Part shown: piece after piece, positions 1 to 7,327 of the stretch
Layout of the letters: each line of letters opens with the position of its first letter
Numbering within the stretch: the stretch's first letter is position 1
NCBI RefSeq assembly: GCF_903946935.1
Contig: NZ_CAJAXH010000058.1
Location: 1 to 48,822, forward strand
Direction of reading: 5' to 3'
DNA length: 48,822 bases
From: an uncultured Thiodictyon sp.
GTDB lineage: Bacteria; Pseudomonadota; Gammaproteobacteria; Chromatiales; Chromatiaceae
Translations under genes and position numbers: made by a program
Notes under the pieces: generated by a model
Databases searched by the model: none
The model's input: the letters and a program-made list of their open reading frames with translations, nothing else
What the model was told of the DNA's origin: nothing

Positions 1-88
1 CAAACTCGTTCATGGTAGCGACCGGTGTCCAAAGATCCGACGCCCATGATCGCAGGAAGACCTCGGTTTTTCAACTGAGTGGCCGCCG

Positions 89-1138
89 CTATACATAGAT
101 CGCCGGAGCTAACATGAGTAACTTCTTAGTGAACCGTTCCCCAGCGAACGCCACGTCAATTGCCTCACCCCCGAATCGCTCATCGTGTAGATCGCAATGT
201 ATATTGTTATCCTGTAGCAGGGCTTGCGCGGCGTCCAGACAACCGCGTGGCAGTGCGATGTGGTTCGGATAGCTCTCAGCGCAACCAATCACGCGCGGCT
301 TATCCCACACGGCGAAGCGCATCGCCTGCGCTTTGTAAAGCTCGGGATTCTGAAAGGCAGCAAGACGAATCAATCGGTTGGCCAGCGGTTGCGGCAGCTG
401 CGTTTTTTCAAAGTCCAGAAACGCCCACTGGTCAGGATGGGGGCGGAAATCTTCATCGACGAACACACTCCAGCCGTTCTCTCGCGGTTGTTTCTGCAGG
501 GGCAACGCGATCAGGTTGCCTAAGCCACCCTTGGGCATCGTGTCCTGGTTGGGGAACAATCGGTCGTCAGAGGTCAGCGTGAGTTGCCGGGTACGGGCGC
601 AGGTGTGACTGATGATGGCGGTGCCCAGTCGCGGTGCATCCCGGGCGGAGACGGTACCGGCAAAGAACACCCATGCGTGTGCATCCTTGCCGGAGCGTGA
701 GATTTCCAGCGCGACCGGCACACCCAATTCGTGACCAGACTGGACAAAGAATAGAGCATCTTGTCGCCATTCGGCCTCATCGAAATCGACGGCGAGGAAA
801 TGACAGGTGCCATTGGTCAGCAGCGGATAGACGCCCACCGTGTACTTGCCTGCCAGATGGTCGTAGATGACGGCGTCGGACAGCGGAATCAGTAGACGGT
901 TGCCGCAATCGGAGCACTTGATGCGTCGTTTGTCGCAGATGCCGGCGCGCCACTCATTCGCACAGGCGGGGACGTAACCGGCCTTTCCGGTTGACGGGCT
1001 TTCCCAGCGGACTGGATAGACATCGGTGCGCCCCCGGAACAGGCGTCGAAAGAGCGCTATTTTGTCGTCGGCGCTGAATCTCGAAGGCGTGCGCCACTCG
1101 TCCTCCCGGGTCAGTGCGTTGCCACGTTCGGTGATCAT
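89..1138 (-). CDS. Truncated TOTE-type archaeo-eukaryotic primase domain protein
   Basis: The translation matches the primase (AEP) domain found at the N-terminus of TOTE conflict-system primase-helicases. Counting from the ATG at 1138, visible features are the opening DKIALFRRLFRGR segment, a four-cysteine cluster (C59, C68, C75, C78), the catalytic acidic motif VDFD (D118/D120), a conserved His in SGKDAHAWVFF (H154) and NQDTMPKGGLGNLIALPLQ. Family members normally continue into a superfamily II helicase, but here the frame stops right after the primase domain, so the helicase is missing. The frame is open upstream to 1348, but those residues are low-complexity and unlike the family, so I prefer the internal ATG. 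It is either a free-standing primase or a decayed remnant at the edge of the defence island. Confidence 0.65.
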   Translation of the reverse strand: MITERGNALTREDEWRTPSRFSADDKIALFRRLFRGRTDVYPVRWESPSTGKAGYVPACANEWRAGICDKRRIKCSDCGNRLLIPLSDAVIYDHLAGKYTVGVYPLLTNGTCHFLAVDFDEAEWRQDALFFVQSGHELGVPVALEISRSGKDAHAWVFFAGTVSARDAPRLGTAIISHTCARTRQLTLTSDDRLFPNQDTMPKGGLGNLIALPLQKQPRENGWSVFVDEDFRPHPDQWAFLDFEKTQLPQPLANRLIRLAAFQNPELYKAQAMRFAVWDKPRVIGCAESYPNHIALPRGCLDAAQALLQDNNIHCDLHDERFGGEAIDVAFAGERFTKKLLMLAPAIYV

Positions 1139-1537
1139 GCGCGAGCGATTTTTGATAAAATGGATCACGGTGATGGTCACTGTTTGCCAGAGCATGGAAT
1201 CGACGATAGCGGTAGACACGTCGCTGTCGGCTCCGGTCGATTGAGCAGGACGCTGGACCACCGGGATCGACTCGAAGCCATAGCGCAGCGATGGAAAAAC
1301 CGGTCGATATCTGAAGGCTGCAGAACCGTTCGCGATCGTCGACCTCAATCGCGAATCCTTTCTTCAGGCCCCGGGCACGGGTACCGTTCGAGGCAAACAC
1401 GGTTTTCGGGCGAGGTGTTGGGTCAGATTTTAGTTCAAAATCCCTGGTACAGGCGGTTTCCGAAGGTGTTGAGCGGCCAGCCCTCGGTGCCTAGACTGCA
1501 CCCATCCGTGACAGGGAGCAGCGGAGTGGCTGATTCA

Positions 1538-1571
1538 GTTGTAGCCCTACTGTTTCCCCGTGTGCTACAAC
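1538..1571. promoter_or_regulatory. Inverted repeat in the gap upstream of BREX
   Basis: GTTGTAGC (1538-1545) and GCTACAAC (1564-1571) form a perfect 8-base inverted repeat separated by 18 bases. It lies in the 600-base stretch between the primase remnant and brxA (1139-1742), which otherwise shows no convincing gene. It could be an operator or a hairpin. No clear -35/-10 pair was found for the BREX operon, and no BrxR-like WYL regulator is encoded in the window. Confidence 0.3.
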
Positions 1572-1742
1572 GGGCCCCGACCATCGTAACCACAACAACC
1601 GAGCCCATGAAATCACTCGCCCGGGCATCCAAGACCCGCGATAGCGTCTGCGACACTGCGCGGCGCGACGTAGTCCTCGACCTCTCTAACTCAAGGTGGT
1701 GAAAGATTTTTAGGACCACAAGCTTGAAAGCATGAAGCCGCT

Positions 1743-2543
1743 GTGACAGACCGACGACAAGTGCTCCTGACGCGACTCGGCTTTCGTTTCGGCATCAACG
1801 GACCGCATGCCGCACGCACGATGATGTTGGACGACCTGCGCCATCTACTGGCGCGCACACCAGCGTCGTCGTCGCGGCAGGACTATGGCTGCGCGATCGT
1901 CACCGACAATCTTCTGGGCAAATCCACGAGGAAGGCGCGCGAGTTGTCCCTGAGGCATCTCACCACACTCTACGGCCTCGACGCTGCCAACCCCCTGTTT
2001 CGGGCGCTTCGGCGTCTTTGGCCTTTGGATGCAGCGGCCCAGCCTCTGCTTGCCTTGACGGTCGCCCTGGCCCGAGACCCGCTACTGCGGACTTCCGAGG
2101 GTTTCGTTCTGTCCAGACCCGTCGGATCATTGGTGTCCCCGCAGGACGTGGAAACATTCGTGGCCGAAGCCTTCCCCGACCGCTTCAGCAGCGCCTCGTT
2201 GAAGTCATTTTCCCGCAACTTGGCAGGCACATGGACTGCCGCGGGCTTCCTGAATGGACACCGGCGCAAGACCAGGTCGCTACCCGACGTGCGCCCTGAG
2301 GTGGTCACACTGAGTCTTTTCCTTGGTCATCTGGAGGGCCGCTCAGGTCAGCGGCTGTTCTCCTCGCAATGGATGGCATTGCTCGGTGGCACACCCGCTG
2401 AGCTGGCAGCGCTGACCAACGCAGCAGCACACCGCGGGCTGCTTGTATTCATGAACGCCGGGGGAGTCCAGGAAGTCAGGTTCCCCGACTATCTGACCCC
2501 CGAGGAAGAACACATCAGACAGGAGGCCGCGCATGTCGTCTAG
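1743..2543 (+). CDS. brxA: BREX BrxA-like protein
   Basis: This is the first gene of the BREX operon, occupying the BrxA position directly upstream of brxB. BrxA proteins are small helical, NusB-like DNA-binding proteins (DUF1819). The 266-residue product has the helical, Leu/Arg-rich character expected, with segments such as LFRALRRLWPLDAAAQPLL and WTAAGFLNG, but it is somewhat longer than the usual roughly 200 residues. The start is a GTG at 1743 without a good ribosome-binding site; an ATG at 1733 in another frame runs into a stop at once. The end overlaps brxB by 11 bases, which suggests coupling. Assignment rests on gene order and general resemblance more than on a diagnostic motif. Confidence 0.6.
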   Translation: MTDRRQVLLTRLGFRFGINGPHAARTMMLDDLRHLLARTPASSSRQDYGCAIVTDNLLGKSTRKARELSLRHLTTLYGLDAANPLFRALRRLWPLDAAAQPLLALTVALARDPLLRTSEGFVLSRPVGSLVSPQDVETFVAEAFPDRFSSASLKSFSRNLAGTWTAAGFLNGHRRKTRSLPDVRPEVVTLSLFLGHLEGRSGQRLFSSQWMALLGGTPAELAALTNAAAHRGLLVFMNAGGVQEVRFPDYLTPEEEHIRQEAAHVV

Positions 2544-3096
2544 GGTTCAGAAACTCACCGCAGCCTACCGCGCGCACCTCACTGTGCCATGGCAGATGGG
2601 GCTGGCCGCGATCCAGCGCGTCGTCTTCGCGGTCTACGACAAGACCGACGAGCTGCGCCTGCGGGCCAACGTGGATGAGTTTGCGCTTGCCACGCAGCAA
2701 GCCGGCAAACAGTGGCTCCTCATCGACCTGACGAACGCCTTTCCCGAATGGATGATGGGGCAGAAATACCGCGATGCCTATTTCGAGAGCCCAGAGGACT
2801 TGGCCGGGTATCCGAGCGGCGAGCTGACCGGATTCGTTGCCGACCTTGTCGCCAGGCTCAAGACCAGAATCGAGGCACAGAGCGGCCCCGACACCGTGGT
2901 CGCACTGCTAGGTGTCGGCACACTGTTCGGTCTCGCGCGTGTTTCGAGCGTCGTCGAGGGCATCAAGGAGTCGGTCACCGGGCGGCTGTTGGTCTTCTTC
3001 CCGGGTGAACACCACCCTGAACACCACAGCTACCGCCTGCTCGACGCGCGGGACGGCTGGAACTACCTCGCCGTGCCATTGTTCGCCAAGGACTGA
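2533..3096 (+). CDS. brxB: BREX protein BrxB (DUF1788)
   Basis: A 187-residue protein matching the DUF1788/BrxB family, a core cytoplasmic component of type 1 BREX whose biochemical role is unresolved. Family-like features are the conserved LLIDLTNAFPEWM stretch near residue 60, the central VVALLGVGTLFGLARVS segment (about residues 120-136) and the C-terminal GRLLVFFPGEHH motif followed by YRLLDARDGWNYLAVPL. The length is normal. It starts inside the end of brxA and is followed 35 bases later by brxC, so the three genes form one transcription unit. Confidence 0.88.
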   Translation: MSSRVQKLTAAYRAHLTVPWQMGLAAIQRVVFAVYDKTDELRLRANVDEFALATQQAGKQWLLIDLTNAFPEWMMGQKYRDAYFESPEDLAGYPSGELTGFVADLVARLKTRIEAQSGPDTVVALLGVGTLFGLARVSSVVEGIKESVTGRLLVFFPGEHHPEHHSYRLLDARDGWNYLAVPLFAKD

Positions 3097-3131
3097 TCGG
3101 ACGTCACATACCACGAGAAACCGGGACGTAC

Positions 3132-6100
3132 ATGCTAAATCGCGACATCTACAGCACGCCACCAAAGGAAAATCGTCTAGCCAATAACGGTGTGGCAGAG
3201 GTATCGGAGGACTACTCCGAGGCTGCTGCCGCCGTCCTGCGTTACGAGCTCGAAACCTTTGTCTGCGACGGGCAGTACGAGAAAGGTCTGGAGACCATCC
3301 TCGACAAGTTCCTGCTCAACCTGGACTCGAAGACCGAGCAGCCCGGTGTCTGGATCAGCGGTTTCTATGGCAGTGGCAAGTCTCACCTGGCGAAGATGCT
3401 GCGTACCCTTTGGACGGACTACAGCTTCGCCGACGGCGCGGCGGCGCGCAGCATCGCCAAGCTCCCGACTGGGGTGTTCGAGCACCTCAAAGAGGTCTCG
3501 ACGCAAGGCCGGCGCCATGGCGGTCTGCACGCGGCGGCCGGCAAGCTGGGGGCGGGCGCCGGCGACCGGGTGCGTCTGGCGTTGCTCGGAATCGTTTTTA
3601 AGTCCAAGGGGTTGCCGGAGCAATACAACCAGGCCCAGCTCGTGCTGTGGCTCAAGCGCGAAGGACTGCTGGAGGCGGTCGAGGCCGAGCTCAAACAGGT
3701 AGGATGCACGCTCGGTCAGGAACTGATGGACATGTACGTGTCGGGCGACCTGGCCAAGGCGCTGCTCAAGGCCCGTCCTGATCTGGCCCACACCGAGCAG
3801 GAGGCTCGCAGTCTGGTGAAGGCGCAGTTCCCGCAGGTCACCGACATCAGCAGCGAGCAGATGGTCACCGCGATCGAGTCGGCACTGGCGAGTGACGGCA
3901 AGTTCCCGCTCACCCTGGTCGTGCTCGATGAGGTGCAGCAATACATCGGCTCCGATGCCGAGCGTGCCTTCCAGGTGCAGGAGCTGACCGAAACCCTGTG
4001 CAAGCACTTCAAGGGCAAGCTGTTGTTTGTCGGCACGGGGCAATCCGCCCTGTCGGGCATGCCCAACCTACAGCGGCTGATGGGGCGCTTCCCGGTACCG
4101 ATCATGCTCGGTGACTGGGATGTGGAGAACGTCACGCGCCAGATCATCCTCGCCAAGAAGCCGACCGCGCAGCCGCAGATCGAACAGGTCTGGCGCGCCA
4201 ACCTGGGCGAGATCTCCCGCCATCTGCACGGCACCAAGCTTGAGCACGTCACGGCGGACGAAAATTGGATGACCTGTGACTACCCGCTGCTGCCGGTGCG
4301 TCGGCGCTTCTGGGAGCGCGTGTTGCGCACCATCGACACCACCGGCACGGTGTCGCAACTGCGCAGCCAGCTGCGCGTGGTGCATGAGGCCGTACTGGCC
4401 ACCGCCGACGCCCCGCTGGGTCACGTCGTCGCGGGCGACTTCCTGTACGACCAGATCGCCGCCAACCTGGTCTCGACCGCCCAGTTGCCGAAAGAGGTGT
4501 TCGACAACGTCCAGCGCTTTGCCGCGGGCGATGCCGATGCGTCGCTGAAAGCAAGACTGCTCAAGCTTGTGTACCTGATCAATAAGCTGCCCGCCGATGC
4601 CGCCGTGGACATCGGCCTCAAGGCCACCGAAGAGGTTCTGGCCGACCTGCTGGTGACGGATCTCACCGCCGGCTCCAACGAGCTGCGCAAGCAACTGCCC
4701 TCGCTGCTCAACGAGTTGCAGAACAAGGACCGCCTGATCATGGCCTTGGCTGGCGGTAGTGGCACCGAGTACCGCCTGCAGACCCGCGAGTCCAGCGCCT
4801 GGTATGACGAATTCCGTGCCCAGGAGGCCGAACTCAAGGCCGCTCCGCAGCGCGTGGAGCAGAAGCGTTCTGACCTGCTGAAAGGGCGCTTCGGCGAGGT
4901 GCTGAAGAAGGTCCGGGTCGTCCAGGGTAAGGACAACGTCGAGCGCAGGCTGCACCCGACCTACGACGAGACCCTGCCCAAGGACAACGACCGTGCCCTG
5001 TACCTGTGGATTCAGGATGGCTGGCAGTCCGACGAGAAATCAGTCATCGCCGAGGCGAAGTCCAAGAGCACCGACAACCCGACGCTGTTTGTCTTCCTGC
5101 CGGCACAGAACAAGACGGAGCTCGCCAACGCCATCGTCGCGTTGGAGGCGGCGCGGACCACCTTGCAGAAGAAGGGCACCCCCACCACCGGAGAGGGTGA
5201 GGATGCGCGGCGCTCGATGGAGAGCCGCAGCCGCACGGCCGAGAAGGACCTGGTCGACCTGCTGGACAGACTCTTTACCGATGTGCGCGTGTTCCAGGCG
5301 GGCGGCCAGGAGGCCACGGACGGAAACGACCTGGCGGAGCGCATTAGCCGTGCGGGGAAGGCCTCCGCCATTCGGCTGTTCGGCCAGTTCGATGCGGCGG
5401 ACCACGACCAGTGGAGTAAGGTGCTCGATGAGGCCCGCAAGGGCAACCGCGAAGCGCTCAAGGCCGTGAGCCATACCCAGGAGGCCGACAAGCACCCCGT
5501 CTGCCAGCGGTTGCTCGCCTATATTGGCCCCGGTAAGAAAGGCGCCGAGGTCCGCGACCACTTCGATGGCGCGCCCTACGGGTGGCCGCGCGACGCCATT
5601 GACGGTGCCCTGTATGCGCTGCTGGCCGCCGGCCACCTCAAGGCCACAGACGCGACCGGCAAGCCGGCCGACGCCAAGGGGCTGGATCGCGCCAAACTCA
5701 CCCAGGCCAGCTTCCAGCGCGAGTCGATCAACATCTCGCCGCCACAGTTGATCAAGATTCGGCAGTTGTTCAGCGCCGTCGGCGTACCCTGCCAGCCCAA
5801 GGAGGAGCAAGCCAAGGTGCCCGTGCTGCTGGTCAGACTGCGCGAGCAGGCCGGCAAGTCCGGGGGAGTGGCGCCAGCGCCGGGGACGCCCAAACTCGAC
5901 ACCGTCGAGGCCGTGGAGGGGCAGTCCGGTAACGCCCTGCTGCTGGAGCTTTACAACCGCTGCGACGAGTTCGCAGGTCTGTCGAAGCAGTGGGTTAAGA
6001 CCGCCGACGACATCGCCAAGCGCCTGCCGACCTGGCACAAGCTGGGTGACCTGCTGCGCCACGCCAAGACGCTGGGGCCTTACGCCGGGCTAAAGGCCGA

Positions 6101-6593
6101 GGCCGACGCCATCGAGGCGCAGCGCAGTCTGCTGGCTGAGCCAGACCCGGTGCGTCCGTTGCTCGACCGGGTGGTCGACCTGCTGCGCCAGGCACTCAAT
6201 GCCAAGCTGGACGCCTACCGGTCAGCCTTCCAGGAACTCCAGGCACAACTGGCCGCGGATGCCGACTGGAACCGGTTCAGCGACGCGCAGCGCTCCGACC
6301 TGATCACCAAGCATCACCTCACACCGCTGGCCGCGGTCGCGCTGGGCACGCCGGAGCAGCTTCAGGACGCGCTGGACGACTGCGATCTCGACCACTGGGT
6401 CGCCAAGACCCAGGCCTTGCCGAGCCGCTTCGATGCCGTCCGCCATGCAGCGGTGCAGTTGCTCAAGCCGAACGTGGTGCATGTGACCATCCCGCGGCGC
6501 ACCTTGAACGACGAGGCCGAGTTGCAGGACTGGCTGGCAGAGGTGGAAGCCTTGCTGAGCGAGAAGCTCAAAACTGGCCCCGTGGCTTTGTAA
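3132..6593 (+). CDS. brxC: BREX P-loop ATPase BrxC
   Basis: A 1153-residue ATPase of the BrxC/PglY family, the large P-loop subunit of BREX. The N-terminus has the typical opening (MLNRDIYSTPPKENRLANNG). A Walker A motif GFYGSGKSH lies at about residues 77-85 and a Walker B-like VVLDEVQQYIGSD at about 263-275. The long C-terminal half is helical and charged, as in the family, and the length is normal. It follows brxB by 35 bases. Downstream, instead of pglX directly, a toxin-antitoxin pair intervenes before the operon resumes. The frame is intact. Confidence 0.92.
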   Translation: MLNRDIYSTPPKENRLANNGVAEVSEDYSEAAAAVLRYELETFVCDGQYEKGLETILDKFLLNLDSKTEQPGVWISGFYGSGKSHLAKMLRTLWTDYSFADGAAARSIAKLPTGVFEHLKEVSTQGRRHGGLHAAAGKLGAGAGDRVRLALLGIVFKSKGLPEQYNQAQLVLWLKREGLLEAVEAELKQVGCTLGQELMDMYVSGDLAKALLKARPDLAHTEQEARSLVKAQFPQVTDISSEQMVTAIESALASDGKFPLTLVVLDEVQQYIGSDAERAFQVQELTETLCKHFKGKLLFVGTGQSALSGMPNLQRLMGRFPVPIMLGDWDVENVTRQIILAKKPTAQPQIEQVWRANLGEISRHLHGTKLEHVTADENWMTCDYPLLPVRRRFWERVLRTIDTTGTVSQLRSQLRVVHEAVLATADAPLGHVVAGDFLYDQIAANLVSTAQLPKEVFDNVQRFAAGDADASLKARLLKLVYLINKLPADAAVDIGLKATEEVLADLLVTDLTAGSNELRKQLPSLLNELQNKDRLIMALAGGSGTEYRLQTRESSAWYDEFRAQEAELKAAPQRVEQKRSDLLKGRFGEVLKKVRVVQGKDNVERRLHPTYDETLPKDNDRALYLWIQDGWQSDEKSVIAEAKSKSTDNPTLFVFLPAQNKTELANAIVALEAARTTLQKKGTPTTGEGEDARRSMESRSRTAEKDLVDLLDRLFTDVRVFQAGGQEATDGNDLAERISRAGKASAIRLFGQFDAADHDQWSKVLDEARKGNREALKAVSHTQEADKHPVCQRLLAYIGPGKKGAEVRDHFDGAPYGWPRDAIDGALYALLAAGHLKATDATGKPADAKGLDRAKLTQASFQRESINISPPQLIKIRQLFSAVGVPCQPKEEQAKVPVLLVRLREQAGKSGGVAPAPGTPKLDTVEAVEGQSGNALLLELYNRCDEFAGLSKQWVKTADDIAKRLPTWHKLGDLLRHAKTLGPYAGLKAEADAIEAQRSLLAEPDPVRPLLDRVVDLLRQALNAKLDAYRSAFQELQAQLAADADWNRFSDAQRSDLITKHHLTPLAAVALGTPEQLQDALDDCDLDHWVAKTQALPSRFDAVRHAAVQLLKPNVVHVTIPRRTLNDEAELQDWLAEVEALLSEKLKTGPVAL

Positions 6594-6601
6594 TCCTTCC
6601 T

Positions 6602-6620
6602 GGTATATCCTGTATATACT
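6602..6620. promoter_or_regulatory. AT-rich palindromic operator/promoter of vapBC
   Basis: The short gap between brxC and vapB holds GGTATATCC directly followed by TGTATATAC, two AT-rich half-palindromes that stand out in GC-rich surroundings. A TATACT hexamer at 6615-6620 could be a -10 box. AbrB/MazE-fold antitoxins usually autoregulate by binding palindromes like these, so this is inferred to be the autoregulatory site. A GGAG ribosome-binding site follows at 6635-6638, before the ATG at 6645. Confidence 0.45.
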
Positions 6621-6644
6621 TCGTCGGTTCGTTCGGAGACTTTC

Positions 6645-6911
6645 ATGGTGACCCGGATCTTCAAGAGCGGCAACTCGCTTGCCGTACGCATTCCCAAAGA
6701 GCTGGCCTTTGCCGAGTCCGTGCAGGAGGTCGAGATCGAACGCATTGGCAACACCTTGGTGGTGCGGCCTGTCGTGCAGGAAACGATCGGCGATCTTACG
6801 GCAATTCTGGCGGCGTTTCCGCGGGACTTCATGGCCGAGGGCCGCGAATTCCATGAGCAGAAGGAGCGTGACTGGTCGGCCTTTTCCGGCAAGCAGCCCG
6901 ACGCCGAGTAG
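6645..6911 (+). CDS. vapB: VapB-type antitoxin (AbrB/MazE fold)
   Basis: An 88-residue antitoxin. Residues 1-50 form a SpoVT/AbrB swapped-hairpin DNA-binding domain, with the signature FKSGNSLAVRIPKELAF and the following VEIERIGNTLVVRP. The C-terminal tail (about 51-88, acidic/aromatic, with WSAFSGKQPDAE) is the kind of disordered segment that wraps a PIN toxin. It is followed 8 bases later by a PIN-domain gene, the standard VapBC order. It has its own AT-rich palindromic upstream region, so it may be transcribed independently of brxABC as well as by read-through. Confidence 0.88.
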   Translation: MVTRIFKSGNSLAVRIPKELAFAESVQEVEIERIGNTLVVRPVVQETIGDLTAILAAFPRDFMAEGREFHEQKERDWSAFSGKQPDAE

Positions 6912-6919
6912 ACCCACAC

Positions 6920-7327
6920 ATGCGCTACCTGCTTGACACCAACATCTGCATCCACCTGATTGATCGGCATCCGCCGCAGGTCCTGGCGCGCCTGTCGCCC
7001 TTGCCTCTGGGTGATGCTGTGATGTCGGTCATCAGCTATGCCGAGCTTTGGCATGGCGTCGAGCGCTATGCCGACGAGGATCGGGACAGCGCTGCCCGCG
7101 CCTTGAGGCGGCTGGTTGCGCGTGTCCCTGTTCTCGATTACCCCGCCTTGGCGGCAGAGCACTACGGTGTATTGGCTGCCGCCGTCAAGGATCGTCGGCG
7201 TGATGTGATGGACCGTCTGATTGCCGCCCATGCCCTCAGCCTCGGCCTGACACTGGTTACCAACAATGAAGCGGATTTCGTCGGCTATCCGGGCCTGACC
7301 GTGGAAAATTGGGTGAGCGAGCCATGA
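6920..7327 (+). CDS. vapC: VapC-type PIN-domain toxin
   Basis: A 135-residue PIN ribonuclease, expected to cleave RNA (often initiator tRNA) when released from VapB. It opens with MRYLLDTNICIHLI, containing the first catalytic Asp. SYAELWHGVER provides the conserved Glu, and the C-terminal acidic cluster is in RRDVMDRLIAAHAL and LVTNNEADF. All four acidic positions seem present, so the toxin should be active. Its stop overlaps the start of pglX in an ATGA junction, tying expression of the toxin-antitoxin pair to the BREX methyltransferase. This coupling is unusual for a simple passenger. Confidence 0.9.
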   Translation: MRYLLDTNICIHLIDRHPPQVLARLSPLPLGDAVMSVISYAELWHGVERYADEDRDSAARALRRLVARVPVLDYPALAAEHYGVLAAAVKDRRRDVMDRLIAAHALSLGLTLVTNNEADFVGYPGLTVENWVSEP

